A stretch of 64,000 nt of DNA, taken from the NCBI GenBank assembly GCA_900239685.1, contig OENT01000260.1:62001-126000 (forward strand). Reading direction: 5' to 3'. This stretch comes from Rotaria macrura (lineage: Eukaryota > Rotifera > Eurotatoria > Philodinida > Philodinidae). The position numbers and the translations under genes are program-made. Of the stretch, positions 36,645 through 49,630 are shown piece after piece. The notes under the pieces were generated by a model that saw only the letters and a list, made by a program, of their open reading frames with translations, made no database searches and had not been told where the DNA came from. Every line of letters begins with the position of its first letter. Position 1 is the stretch's first letter.

Positions 36645-39533
36645 CTAAAACGTAAATGAAAGTTAAAAAAAATGAGTCACGTTACAGGAAGTATATTTGG
36701 CAACCTTGATCATTTTCTTGCTATTCAACTGCTTCATTTATAGGTATCATTATGAATTCTACAACTACTGATGATAGTTTACTGTTTCATTCACACTATC
36801 ACTATATCTTTTCTTTAAATTGGAATAATGATCCAACTTCATTATCAAATATCAATGTTACTTAATTTTATCAACCTATTCAATTACAACTTCTATATTA
36901 AAAATAAGATACACCTCCTTGACTGCCTTTGGCACTATTGCATGATTCTTATTAGTTTCGTATTACCTCTTGTTTCTAACATAATTAATTCGATATAGAA
37001 TTATTACTACTTGAAGATTATTCGCTAATGATACTCAGTGACCTTAAAGTTGTTCTACTCTGAACTGAATAATATCAAAGAAAATAAATACTTAATTATA
37101 CCATTTCAGTGCCGTGATAAATTAAGGTGAATACAAATACCTTACTGATAATACATTGTTGCGTTCATAAATGTCAAACATTGATTTATTCAACTTCTAA
37201 TCAAATTCTCATTATGCACCATGTCTAAATAGCAGTCATTTTCAATTTGTCGAGGAAACAGCTCCTAAAAATTGAATATTCTTCATGTTATCGTTAGAAT
37301 TTTTGCACGAGCTAAGTTGAAAATAAACCCTCAGTAAAAAATTTAGGATAAAAATAAAATAAAAATTGATTGAGGAATGATTGGAAATTGATTAAAATTA
37401 TACATGTTTAACCGATTTTAATTTGAGTTTTACTTTTGTCCATTTGTCTGTTTTTTGTGTTTCATTAACTATGTACATATGATAATAAAACGATGCTTAT
37501 GTAAACATGAAATCGAATTGTACCTTACTATTTGTCGAACAATGATTTCGACAAAGACCTAGAAAAATGGTCTTGAATTTTGAATACCTAAATGTAACTG
37601 ATTTCGTTTCATAAGTTACGTAAAATTGTAATAAATGAAGATTTTGGCAAGAATCTTATACTAAACATAAACTCGAGACTCTCCACTAAACAGAATAAAC
37701 ATTAGTATATATTTAATGGTGATTAAATTGATGCCATGGATTCTATAGCTTTTTGAATAGAATGAAATAAATTTAAAATAATTTGCTTTCGAAAGTGTCT
37801 GATCCATAGCATAGCATTATGAGTGATACGAGCCACTCAACATTTTACAGGCTAAATAAACAATATTTACGGTCTATTTGTTCGACTAAAAGACGCAATT
37901 TTCTATTTGTTAAAACTATCCTTTCTTTGATTGCAATTAGTTACAATAAACTGAGCTAAACTCATCTAGTTGAATTTCTTTCTTTGGAAATCTCTGCATC
38001 AGAACGAGCATCGAATGATTAAATATATTTTGTCTCTGTACTTCTCTATCATTCACTGTTTTCATGCTTAGAATAGTAACGATACGATGCCGGAATTCGT
38101 TTATTGTAGTATTTCCAATAATAGGCCCAGAACGAAAATTCGCTTTCATTCTCTTTTTATTAGATTGATTACATATAAATCTTGACTTATTATCAACACT
38201 ATTTTTATCTGCTTTGAAGAATTCATTACTTGAAATGACGTCACGCCACCTCATTTTATCTAATTTTATTATCATAATTAAAATCCCATCTTAATTCATC
38301 CATAGAAATTAATTTTATTCATTCGTAATGGAAAATGTTTCCTTTTAATACAATGAGAAAAACGCAGCTCTCAAATAGATGTGCTTGAACCATGATGTTG
38401 TTTTTTGAAACACGGTACGATTCCTATCTTATTCATGCGATAGCAATCCAATGCAGAGTATAATTTACTCAAAATACCAATAAAAATCTCATCAACTTTT
38501 CCTAGATAATCATCTCGTCGAACGAAGGAATACTCATATAAGTTATTTCGTAAGAGAAAGTCTATTCATATAAATAATTTAATATGTTTTAAGCATCTTT
38601 CTTGTTATTTAATTCAAATGTAAAAATAGAATTTTGTATGCGGATCAAATTCATAAAAATTACAGAGGTTAAACAGAGTTTTTTTAAAATTAGATATCTA
38701 TTTTTCACCGGTTAAAAATCTTTCCTTGAAAAGAATGATTCATACATACTAACACTATGAACGAAATCTTCAATGAAATTTCTTCGTTAATATCAATTTT
38801 CATTCTTTCTTTGCCTAAAGCCAAATCTATATATGACAAATAAGTAACAAATTTCAGAACATTTTTCTATCATACTTAGCTGCTTCTCTGAATTTAGGTG
38901 ACAAATTATTGAAATTTAGGCTTTTCCTTCAACAAAATGTAGTATGTTTTTGCTCGATAAAATTTTAGAGCACGTAAGATACATCAAAGTCGTTGAGTAA
39001 ATGAAAAAATAGTTGATTATTTACTTTATCATTGGAGAGAAATAAAAATTTGTAAAATCAATCTTACAATTGACGATAAATCATAATCAACGTTAACCAA
39101 GATGAACGGTACCAGAAATTGAGCAAATCTTTGAATCACTAAATATTTGTTTGTTCCGTATCAGAGCGGAGGACTCTTGCAGTATATTTCAATGCATAGA
39201 AGTATTTATATAGAGATAAATATATTCTCTTTCTGAAGCAAGCAACAAAATCCCTAGCGTCCTTAAATAGCTCTCGGTAGAAGAAAATGCTCATTTCAAC
39301 CTTATTATTAAAAATTAGGATTAATTATAAGACGAGACGACATACGCTCCTGATTAAGATCAAATAATTGTTAAAAGAAAATCTTAGCAGCTCCATATTA
39401 TTCCCTAGTTGATCATATTGACGGATAAATAACAGCGTATCTATATGTGAATTGGATTTTGAAGATTGCACGAATTACTGCTATTTCTACGATGAAATAG
39501 TGAACACTGATGAAGTTATGTATCTGTCGAAAG

Positions 39534-39618
39534 TTACAAAAACCTATTTTCAATTAAAGAATGAATAGCAGGTGGTGTTTCAGGCATATTTTCCCACGCA
39601 TCAACAATGTTCATCAGA
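39534..39618 (-). CDS. possible orphan terminal exon
   Basis: A pyrimidine-rich acceptor (CACCTTCTTTAAG) precedes a coding-like stretch LMNIVDAWENMPETPPAIHS ending LIENRFL and TAA. No upstream exon could be joined with confidence. Family unknown. Confidence 0.3.
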
Positions 39619-40139
39619 CTTAAAGAAGGTGCTCTTCATTAAATTGTGGACGAATAAAGACTCGAATGTGTATCTCGGTACTTGAACTAATATTTTGCCT
39701 GTGAGTACGTTGGACAGAGGTTTGTAGAAAACTAAAACACATCTGCTGTATGAGATGTTGTTTTCTAGATATTTCAATTTTTCGGGCATATCTTAAGTAT
39801 CCGTATAAAAATTTTAATGAAAGGAAGTACTAAACAAAAGAAATTCAGTTTAAACTCAATCTTGAAATGGGTGCATAACGTTTATAAAAGTTTTGTAAAA
39901 AATTCATTCGTAATAAACGTGTTTTTCTTGAGTTATTGGATACCAATAAAAATTAGTATGCCACCCAAAAAGTCCAAAAGGTTTAGTGCTTTCACTATTT
40001 AAATCTTGTGTGCATGTCATTTTAAATTAAAACTTTCAGAAAATTAGAATACCTGTGAGGCCTACCTGTGATGAAAACTCCAGACTGACAGCCTGTCATC
40101 TGATTCATTGAAAAATATGATGTCAAAGTAAACTAATGC

Positions 40140-40331
40140 ATGGAAATAGTCCTCACTTTAGAAGAAGCACTAGGGAAAATGATCGTATGCGCAAGTATCA
40201 GTTTTGTATTTGGCGTGCTTATGAGCAAAGCATTTGATGAATATGTAGATCGTGCTTGGGAATATTTCTCTCGTGTGAAGAATCAAGAAAAACAAGTGTT
40301 TTCATTACGAGAGAAAATATACCTCCATTGA
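40140..40331 (+). CDS. possible small membrane protein
   Basis: Intact 63-codon frame from ATG to TGA with coding-like codon choice. A hydrophobic segment at about residues 15-31 (IVCASISFVFGVLMSKA) is followed by a charged, aromatic-rich tail (YVDRAWEYFSRVKNQEKQ). No family recognised. Length alone does not prove coding. Confidence 0.3.
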   Translation: MEIVLTLEEALGKMIVCASISFVFGVLMSKAFDEYVDRAWEYFSRVKNQEKQVFSLREKIYLH

Positions 40332-40648
40332 ATACAATCAATAACGAAACATCGTTCTAATTTCGCTTTGTATAAGATGTTATCAATTATAGATTAGAGT
40401 AGCATATGGCAAATGAAAGAAAGTTCTGTGATATCATAGCATGTTTTCTTTAAAATATTTCTGAAACAACGGATTATTGAATGTTGTAAAAACAATACTA
40501 TGTTGATTTTTTTAACGTTGTATTTTGGATACGATTTTCAAGGAAGTCATCAATAACATAACTATGAAAAATGAAAATATACAACTCGAAAAAGCATACA
40601 TAAGATCTTGAACATCAATTATGATTGTACGAAAAAAATTCTTCTCTA

Positions 40649-40938
40649 CCCAGGGCAAACAACCAGATGTTAAGATCTGATAAGATTCTGCATCTGATCT
40701 TGTATGATCTTGTAAGATCAGACGAAAAATCGTATGAAAATCGTAGTCTCGGAGATCTTGCATCAGATCAGACATTCAGATTCTTGAAAGATCATACACA
40801 TTTATAAGATCTTTCCAGAATCTGACTGTGAGATCTGATGCAAGATCTCAGAGACGACGATTTTTTGTCAGATTTCACCCATATTCCAAGATCTTGCATG
40901 TTGTTCATAAGATCTTGTGTCAGAGTTTTCGACCTGGG
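40649..40938. mobile_element. 290-bp foldback MITE with TA target duplication
   Basis: The ends are CCCAGG...CCTGGG, each flanked by TA (40647-40648 and 40939-40940), as expected for the Tc1/mariner group. It is filled with variants of AGATCTTG/CAAGATCT. One 24-bp internal inverted pair (40746-40769 and 40832-40855) matches at all but one base. No coding capacity. Confidence 0.75.
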
Positions 40939-41551
40939 TAGATACTTTAACATTAATCTGAAGTATAAGATTCTTGTAGGATATTACTGTCTCATAGGAT
41001 TTTCTATAATCTTACCGTAAGATCTAATAAGACAACAAGTTCCTAAAAGAATCTTAAAGTACGAATAGTTGCAAACCTTCTGAAACGACAGATGTTTTTC
41101 GTACGACGATATCTGATGTTGAAGATCTAATGTCTGATCTTTCTGCGTTGGATGATCGTCTCTACATGTGTATAGCACGGCTGTACAGAGGAGATGCGTT
41201 ACCTTTAGTAAGAAGTAACTCGAATAATCTATTGAACAAGCCACAATTTGATCTATTCCAAAAGTTCACAGTTTTTTTCTTTCATAAGTTAATTTTTTTT
41301 CCAGACAATAATAATATTCTATGTCTATTAGACGCATCAACCAAAAGAAAACAACAGCATCCTGGCAGATTATCATTTACGATAAATCATGTTAACTTAA
41401 ATCTATCGCTGAATTCAATTCCCATTTGAGGATAATGTAATACAAAAAAATCAGAACTGGTAATCAAGTAGGGATTTTATGATTTAGGGGTTTTTATCCC
41501 CTAAAACACAATATAACAGACGTATTTTATTCTGAAGTCATCCTACTTCGC
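40939..41551. other. intergenic
   Basis: AT-rich, with further degenerate AGATCT-type motifs just right of the MITE and a small hairpin TTTAGGGG...CCCCTAAA at about 41486-41511. A 99-codon plus-strand frame (41130-41429) has no recognised domain. Confidence 0.4.
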
Positions 41552-42117
41552 CTACCATATTCGATCATCTAAGATGCATTCTTTGAACTTACGAAGGAGA
41601 TTGCAATACATCAGGTGCCCAGAATATATTTCAGGTTTTAATGAAACACTTCTTGGCGTTCAGAAACACATCTTCTTGTTTCAGCAATTGGCCTATGTAC
41701 ATCTTCTAATGTTATAATAGCTTTAGCCATCAAGAAATAAACAAAGAATTTCCGACTTGTATTGTTATTACCGAGTTCAGTAATTAGTTCTGTTGTCGAG
41801 AGTAGCGTCTAATCAGTCAGAGATAATAATATTATAAGTTTAATAACGCTGGTTGTTATCAATAAAACTGGCCATTAGTTTCAAATTTTTCAAAAGCTTG
41901 ATTGAGACCTATTTCAGTTCTAAAAATGATGTCTCTTGTGTTTGACAAATCCTTAAACAAACAACAAACCCTAAGTCAAAATCCTTAAATGGTCGCTACT
42001 TTCGATCTTATCGATTGTATGGCCGACAAACATGAATTCGATTAAGAGTACTATGATTTGCGGTAAACCTCATAGACATTGTTGGATCTGAGGTTAAAAT
42101 TCTAAACCACATCAGTA
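41552..42117 (-). pseudogene. decayed coding region, family unknown
   Basis: Minus-strand segments read as coding but are broken by stops and frame shifts. In order they are LTSDPTMSMRFTANHSTLNR; KDLSNTRDIIFRTEIGLNQA continuing to FEKFETNGQFY and stop; ATLSTTELITELGNNNTSRK; and RKFFVYFLMAKAIITLEDVH continuing to a TAA, after which NLKYILGT continues in frame. A shifted frame then ends DDRIW and stop. A foldback MITE abuts the upstream end. The pieces look like one former gene, but unresolved small introns remain possible. Not identified. Confidence 0.4.
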
Positions 42118-42483
42118 CCCCAACAGACAAACATTTAGAAAAGCGAGTTTAAACGCTCTATCGGGAACGACGATTGTGAGTCACTAACGTTCATTTGCAA
42201 AACGTACGAAACGCGTTTTTTACGCAGAATTTTCACTTTCGGAGCGTGGAAACGGGTAAAAACTCTAGACCTGAGCGTTAAAACGCACAATTATTCGAAA
42301 ACTTAAAAACCAATGCGTTTAAATCATCAAAATTAGAGTTTCTACCCTTTTCCACGCTCCGAAAGTGAAAATTCTGCGTAAAACACGCGTGTCTTACGTT
42401 TCGTAAATGAACGTTAGTGACTCACAGTCGGCGTTCCCGATTGAGCGTTTAAACGCGTTTTGTCAAATGTTTGTCTGCTTGGG
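42118..42483. mobile_element. 366-bp foldback MITE with TA target duplication
   Basis: Nearly the whole element is an inverted repeat with arms of about 150 bases. The left end is CCCCAACAGACAAACATTT and the right end complement CCCAAGCAGACAAACATTT, flanked by TA on both sides (42116-42117 and 42484-42485). Shared arm blocks include ACTTTCGGAGCGTGGAAA and its complement. It is GC-richer than its surroundings. No coding capacity; Tc1/mariner-type by target site. Confidence 0.85.
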
Positions 42484-42594
42484 TATTAATTTACAATTTA
42501 AAAAAAATGATCTCATCAGTAAGATGATGCATTGCTTAAATCCTAAATATGAAAGAAAAAGTTTAATATAGATATAATAGTTTTGTCTATTCGT

Positions 42595-42600
42595 TTTATT
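42595..42600 (-). terminator. AATAAA overlapping the stop codon of a decayed gene
   Basis: The minus-strand stop TAA runs straight into AATAAA (TAAATAAA), as at the TBCD stop. This supports the upstream frame being the true 3' end of a former gene. Confidence 0.35.
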
Positions 42601-43527
42601 TATCGATAGTTGTTGCTGAAGAATTCATCAAATAGTTTGTTACTTTTCTTATTGTCAAGATGAAGGCAGACTGGAGAAAATCCTCCTTCAGCTGGAATTG
42701 AATCACCCAGTTGTTGCTTTCCGTTCAGCCGTATTAATCGTTGTACTAGAATAGGTTATCTTCACTCCTCCTCACGACCGGAGATGGACACTCGTCTTAA
42801 TAATGTATCTAAGAAGTTATTGTCAAATTTAGAAACTTCGTCTATTTCACCAGTAAATATTAATGGAAAAATTTATCACGCAAGCATCTTTTGGGATCTA
42901 CTCTATCGATGATAAGAAATGACTTTTGTAGAAAAATATTTTTGTTTGAGCTTATGACTTTTTGACGTTATAAATTTGTCAAACAAGACATGAAAACAAT
43001 TTTATACTCTATGAACACCCGATATTACGTAGAATTTTCGAAAATCTATGGAAAGAATAAAACTTCGATCTGCCAGCTGACTTCTTTTCCAATGACGTTT
43101 CTATATATTACACAACGTATACATTATAGATGACTTGTAGTATCTCATCATGTTTACGTCTATTAATTACATCTTTCATCAAAATCACTGTTGATGAAAA
43201 TATTTATTGTCTGAATGGTTTCAATCATAAGAATTTTTTACTAGAAAATTAAACGCTGTTTTTAAGTCATGTATTTGTATATTAATAGTATTATGCAATA
43301 ATTTATCTAATAAAACTCGTTTTCCTAATTCAATATATTCTACAATAATATCTATTCCATAGAAAAAGGGAGATATTCTACGTCTTACTGATTAAGATCC
43401 ATGTATGCATATTGCTGCCTAATATTGGGCCATGTTCCGAACAGATTAGTACTGATCCTATGTTGTTGTCGTGTAAAAGTGACAATTCATTATATCGATG
43501 AGCCTTCTGGCTTTTCTCTTCGTCAAA
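42600..43527 (-). pseudogene. decayed multi-part gene, family unknown
   Basis: Successive coding-like segments on the minus strand. They include SQKAHRYNELSLLHDNN, then SVLICSEHGPILGSNMHTW. After a 49-base gap with GT-AG borders comes YIELGKRVLLDKLLHNTINI, then MKDVINRRKHDEILQVIYN, FDNNFLDTLLRRVSIS, and finally QRLIRLNGKQQLGDSIPAEG running to EFFSNNYR and TAA. Between the last two the same frame continues through TGA and TAA, and a 33-base 'intron' there would be implausibly short. I therefore read this as a degraded gene. No domain recognised. It could belong with the decayed region on the other side of the MITE. Confidence 0.4.
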
Positions 43528-46500
43528 GATTAAGAATTACCTACAATAGTTGCAATTATTCAAGAAAAAAACATCGACAACTACTACTGTAAATAGACTC
43601 ATATTGTATATGTTTGCTGGTTTTTCTCTCATGGTTTGATCTAATATGAATTTCGGCTCGTGTAGGGTACTAGTGCGCTTAAAGCATGTCATCATGTCTC
43701 AGAAAATGCTCATTTCATTGGTTCAAAGATAACATCATCTAAATGCATCGTGGTATGAAGAACAACTTCGAACGGCTCCAACATTCACAAATGTCCTTGA
43801 CAACTCAACGATGACAACAATACTACGTCGATTACATATTCACTGGCTGTAGTTTTAATGCTAGATTAAAATTCTTTGTCTATTTGTAAGTGGTCAAGCT
43901 CTTTTTCTAATTCATCGATTTGAAAGAAAATTCTTAAATATATCAGTAAAATTAACGACTGAGAGCGTTTGCTAATGGATTAATTTAGCAATTACTGAAT
44001 TAAAAGTAAAGAGGTACTTCATTGCAAGAAAATTGCCCTTTTCCGTTCATGTAGATAAGATGCATTATATTTTACAAGAATTATGTTTTGGTGGTATGTC
44101 ATTGGAAACAAATATGAGCGTGAATATCTGTGAAAAACATGGCTGGAGTACGTACTTATACTATCGTTAGGCTCACAATCATTAAAAACGCACATAGTTT
44201 GCCTAGAAGTATCTTCAATTCAAATAATAACAATAAGATTCTAATGAATAGACAAACTATGTCACGCAGAAGCTTTCCTGCATTATTCATGTTTACTTTC
44301 TATATTGTCCTTCTTCACATAGAAACAAGACAAATACTTAGGGTTTACGTTGTGTTCTGATCGTCACATTATACACTACTTATTCCTATGGGATGATGCT
44401 AGTGTTAGGTCTCTCTCTCTATCGAGAGAGAGAGAGAAAGAACTTTCTGAATGACTATTGGTTTATTTATTGATGATGCCTCGGTTTACATTGACATATT
44501 CTCTACGAAACAATTGTATTTCCATAACTTTAATATGCAAACTGAAATTGTATGTCCTCACGTAATGGCTACAGTAATTTGCAGTTTTCCTCACAGAATA
44601 CTCGAGAATATAGCTCAAGCGCGAGCTTAATAGCACACCGACCTGAACCATGCCTAATAGGTCGAATTACATCGAGTGGAAGAAATAAGAAACTAAACAA
44701 TTCTCACGTAAATCAGTGGAAAGGCTTTACCCAATTTTATGTATGAATATTTTCTGGCTGGTAAAATATTGTTATATTCTCTAAAGAAACAATAGCAAAC
44801 AGCTCCACATTCTCATCGTTTGTTTAAAAAAGATAACGTTTGTGTTCGTTATCAGTTAACTTTAATGTATTAGCCTCTACTTGTGCTCTCCAACGTTACT
44901 TCATGCTGTGATTGTATTTTAAATTTCTTATAATCTACCTATTTTCTAATGTTTTTTTAAAGTTCTATTATTAGTAATATATCGGCATGTGTCTACTCTT
45001 CGTGATTAAACTATGCATGCTAGCTCATACATGGCAGAATTAACATGCATATATATATATATAGGTATATGAAAATAATTGTGACACTTGATTTTTTGGA
45101 GCCCATTATCTAATGATGAAGTGCTCCGGCTATTATTTTTTTCAGGAGAAAAGTTATGCATCAAATAATAAGAAATACAACTTGAAAAAACAATCCGAAT
45201 ACACCGTCTCATTAGACACAGGATATGTGAAAACATTTCATTTGTAATTTGCATGAGTTGCCAGTTGTGTGCTAATTATGAATTCACTCATTCACGTGGA
45301 TGAGCTATATCTACTGATGATTATATGAGGATCTAAAAATTAATTGTAATGTTAAGAAGCATATTAGTGAGCGAAATTTCTTTCTTTAACACTGATTGGC
45401 AACCAGGAAGATGGAGCACGAAACCAGAGTTACCATAAAAATATAAACTGACTCCTCCCCCAGACAAAACACAATATGAATGATGGATAAGAAGCCTCAA
45501 GGCGTGTATAAACAAGCGAAATTAGCTGAATATCAGAACAAAAGAACATCCAAAAAGAAAAATAAACAAACAACTTCAAACCACTTTCGGAAGAAGTCGT
45601 TTCACTTTCTATATTTCTACATGACTTTTTATCACTTCATTGTTTTTTTGTAATCTATTACATAGGATAGTACGTTGTTTTTTTCATCCCTATATTATAT
45701 TTCACAGTGTTGTAATATTATTTGAAACAATGACTCTCCTATGCTTTGTGAGACTTCTATAAAAAGGTAATTTTTGTAACCTCCATGTAATACAAACCAT
45801 TTTCAAAAACTTTGAACGATGGACAGTTTAGAAGCTCACAGAACTTTCTACTATGTGGGAGAGAGGAGGGAGAGGGAGGAGGCTAGTGAAACTGTGTATT
45901 TTTCCACTAAAATTTTGGCTCACGACCTATCGAACTAATCTTATGTTTCATTGAAGGGGTGTTACAGTACAACGTGCCGTCACTCGTGTTATTATATTCT
46001 TGCTTCTCAGTTTCTTCTCTCTTTGTCTTCACACGTTACTCAGTGACTACTACTAGCTTCTTTTTAATTTTCGAGAGAAAGGATCTGAGCAAAATAATGA
46101 ATTGTTTTTTGCTTGTGCCTGCAAAATTAGAAAATGATAATAATAAAAAAACAACGAAATATCATATTGCCATTAGTTTCTTTGTGAAGTTTACGACAGC
46201 TATATGATGAATAATGAAGAGAAGCTTAATGTCTGATAAAATTTGACAACAAAGTTTATAGACGATGATACACGTTTACCAATAGATCTATCTTAAGATC
46301 ATGAAGTTTGGTCTAAAATATATTACCTTACTATATGAACAACATTAGGTATATATGTCCATATAATGACTATAGTATTTTTCAATTAATCTAAAGCTGA
46401 CATAGCCTTTCATGAAAGGGACACGGTCTATTGCTAGATAGACGTTACTTGCGCTTCACAAAAAAAATAAATAATATCCAAAATGAATTGGAACAACATT

Positions 46501-48733
46501 CCATAACGTATAAGAAACTAAAAATTAAGGCTAAAAAATATATGAATAATCGTTTTTATGAATAATTATTTAAATTCTATTATACCGTTACTCTAAATTA
46601 TTCAATTATGTTATGGCATTAGACAATCAAGCCGTTGCAAGGGGTTTCATGAGAACTTACTTTTACGAAACAATTATTTGTGTGGGGGGTGCATTATACT
46701 TATAAAATGGATTATTCCTTGATGATTACTACTCATGCATCATTTCACATGAATCATGAAGTGGCCAATGTAATTGTATCAACGATGTGAGTGGAAATTA
46801 TGATATTACCGAATAATTCAACTTCTCTTTTTTAGTGTAGTATTATTTGATTTCTTTTGGTATTCAATGCAATGGTTATACATTAGAAAATGTCAAACGA
46901 TTGATATCAAAAGTATTATCACTATATCTATTGACTTGACAATGTTCTATTGTCGATGAATCTCACGTTAACAAACACATAAAAAGAGCTTCATAGACGC
47001 TGTAGTGCCAAGTAAAATACAAGAACATGATTTATAGAAGAATCATATTCATTGTCGTCTTCCTGTATGCGTTGTAAATTTTTACTTTTAAAAGAGTGAA
47101 TGTTGATTGTTACTATGTAACTCTAACAGCTGAAACGAGAGATTTTTTTAAAAATCATGAGTTTAACAATATTCATATTTGCTGCAAAATTTTTCAAAAT
47201 GACTAAGCTTTAAGATTCTTTTCTTGTTGATGAACTTAAAGACGATTATGACGAAGTCATGGACGAATTGCTAAAGATGGTCCACTTACTTCCATCTATT
47301 TTGTGTTTCATTTTCAATTGATTTGTCAACCCCGAGCAATCTTCATGTGTTGTACGTATTTACAATTTTCGCTGCTGTCTGACGTTTTCCTTGTCTTGTT
47401 GTTATACACGATCATTTTGTTTACAAAACGATTTATACTGAGGTGAAACCTTTATATAATATCTTAATTAGCGTAAAAATGTATAAAATCCATAGTAATA
47501 AGTGCACAAAGTGCTTTCTTGGAAGAACTTGGCGTCTAAAAAGTAGACGACATATGATTGAAAAACAGAAGAAATTATACATGTAGTGTTTAATTATTTC
47601 TGATAGAAGTAATGAAAAATACAAACGAGTAAGTTCTTTGTTAATGATGAACCAGATTATTTAAAGATCGAATCGATAAAAATAGAGATGTGAGGCTTAC
47701 CGGTCAACAACATTAATAAATCAAGTACCACAGATGTCTCGTGTTTCTGCTTCTCATAGAATAGTGTCGAGAATGAGTAATAAAACACGATTAAAAGTTA
47801 ACAACGTCACATATCTCTACGAGCATACAACTATATCGAAGGTAAATAATTCAACAAACTTCATTTCAACAGTATTTGCATTGATGATTAATATTTAACA
47901 GAACATCTACGATTTTCATCATACAGATCTCAATCCACAGGCAAAATAAGAATGCTTAATAGTGTAATCAAGTCTAACAACAGTGAGAGTGACTTGCATA
48001 AAGATTGCAACCGATAATCATATTGTTCATGGCAAAATGTTTTCTCGAGTGCCAATAAGATTAGGGTAGATGCATTTCTCACTTAATATAATACAAATTT
48101 ATAGTGAAGCGATTTATACGAGAAAACGTTAATCGATTTTTCCACAACGATAAGGGGTGGATTAAAAAACGAAGAAAAAACAAGTGGTTTGCACGTGTTT
48201 GGAAAACTGGCCAACTCTGTTATACTATGTTTATCCCTTTTCGGAACAATTCAAACTTCTTTCTTTTGATAAAAGGAACAATCCGTGTATAAAAAACTTT
48301 ACACCAAACATATCTCTCTGGGACAAATTTAACTAAGTGGAAATATTCAGAAGCATGAGACAAAATATCTTTTTCAGCTCTATCCTAAGATGTAAAGTTT
48401 CTATTTCTGAGTTATTTTCAATTAGATCGGTCAAATAACTGGGAAAGAAAACCTTATTCGTATTAGAATTGGCAACATTTTTCAAAACCATCTGTGTCGC
48501 TTCAGTGAAAAAAGTCTGAAAGATGAAACTGTTGTCCAATACTGTCTTTTACAAAAGGTATCAATTGGCTAGAATATCATCGGTCATCTCCATGAATTAT
48601 AAATAAACTGAATTCGTTTCACACTATTTCTGAAACATATTTCAGATTGTAGGTGAGGCCAGGTGTGGCTCAGTCTCTCCACCAGGTGCCTGAACCCCAC
48701 CACCCACAATTTTCAGGTGACGCCACTAATCTA
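43528..48733. other. gene-poor AT-rich region
   Basis: No convincing gene. There is a CT/GA hairpin repeat at about 44410-44438 and a purine-rich block at about 45855-45890. Short coding-like frames lie near 44552-44746 (plus), 45333-45515 (minus), 46560-46800 (plus, two adjacent frames) and 48104-48292 (plus). All are isolated and unrecognised. Confidence 0.4.
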
Positions 48734-49630
48734 CAGTAACACCTCTATATGTGGGCACCTCTGTTTAATGGGCACCTTCTTACACTGGGAGATCGAAAGC
48801 CCGCTCAAGCAATTTTAGTTAGAAGTGAGTCGCTCCATAATGAGGACCTCCTCATCCTAGACAGTGGGCACTTTTTTCTGGTCTCGTGAGCAATAAGAAC
48901 CTCTGTAATATGAGCAATATATATTTAATTCTACCACTCATGCGCAGAATGAAAAAAGCAGATGGCGTGCGTATCATGTTATAATAAACAACCATAGAAC
49001 ACGTATGTAAGAAAGAGTCGGACTAAACGAGCATATTCGACAGAAAAAAAACAGACAATAATACCTCATGTAACATGTTACCGTGCTTGTGTTCGTAACT
49101 GGTGGTATCAAATTATGTGAACACGCATTGATTTGCCTCTTGTGAACAATGTTGAATTAGTGAAAGATCCTGAACGTTGTTTATCTCAACGAGATTCGTC
49201 AAACAAATATAAGATATCAAAAGGTACTGTATTCAGTATTTTGAAACGTAAACAAGAATGTTTAGACACTGATGAATCGAATCAATGCAACGAAGTGTAA
49301 AGAAAAATTAAGAATGATCCTGGAAAAAGAATAGATGATGATATTTAGCTTGATTCTAAATCTTCATTTCATAGTACACTTCGTAGTTATTTTACAAAAG
49401 ATTAGTTTTGTGTTGTATGAATTGCTGTTATTCCAGAAAAAGATATGATTGTTTGAATTGCTCAATTGTTGAAACGTAGAAAAGGATTACTTTTTGTAGC
49501 TGTAAAAACGATTACAAATGAATTTTAATGAGTTGCAATATAAACTGAAAACCTTCCAATAATGAGCACCTGCATAAAGTGGGCACTCTGGTCCGGTTCC
49601 GATGGTGCCCATATTAGAGAGGTTTTACTC
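48734..49630. mobile_element. pogo/Tigger-like element, 897 bp, non-autonomous
   Basis: Both ends are flanked by TA (48732-48733 and 49631-49632). The left end reads CAGTAACACCTCTATATGTG, and the right-end complement GAGTAAAACCTCTCTAATAT then GGGCACC, the typical pogo/Tigger terminus. The interior repeats GGGCACC-type motifs near both ends. On the plus strand near 49155-49300 lie remains of the N-terminal pipsqueak-type helix-turn-helix. The DDE catalytic domain is absent or unreadable. Confidence 0.88.
49155..49300 (+). pseudogene. pogo transposase DNA-binding domain fragment
   Basis: About 48 codons ending at a TAA, with the family pattern LSQRD...KYKISKGTVFSILKRKQE, which corresponds to the CENP-B/pogo-type N-terminal HTH. 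Stop codons and loss of frame follow. It cannot code for a working transposase. Confidence 0.75.

Larger units (their letters stand above)
34618..40648. other. gene-poor AT-rich region with orphan coding-like pieces
   Basis: Apart from the separately listed possible exons (36516-36644 and 39534-39618) and short frames at 37937-38275 (minus, 112 codons, basic, no domain) and 40140-40331, nothing is recognised. Confidence 0.4.

Noticed and set aside
37937..38275. 112-codon minus-strand basic open frame
   Set aside because: No domain, no conserved motif and no flanking gene structure. Length is within what AT-rich sequence can give by chance.
45846..45890. Purine-rich GAGGGAGAGGGAGGAGG block considered as a G-quadruplex
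   Set aside because: Too few G-runs of three or more, and no association with a gene.
48640..48732. GC-rich block left of the pogo element considered as a tRNA-derived SINE head
   Set aside because: Box A- and B-like words occur, but no tRNA fold, tail or target duplication could be shown.
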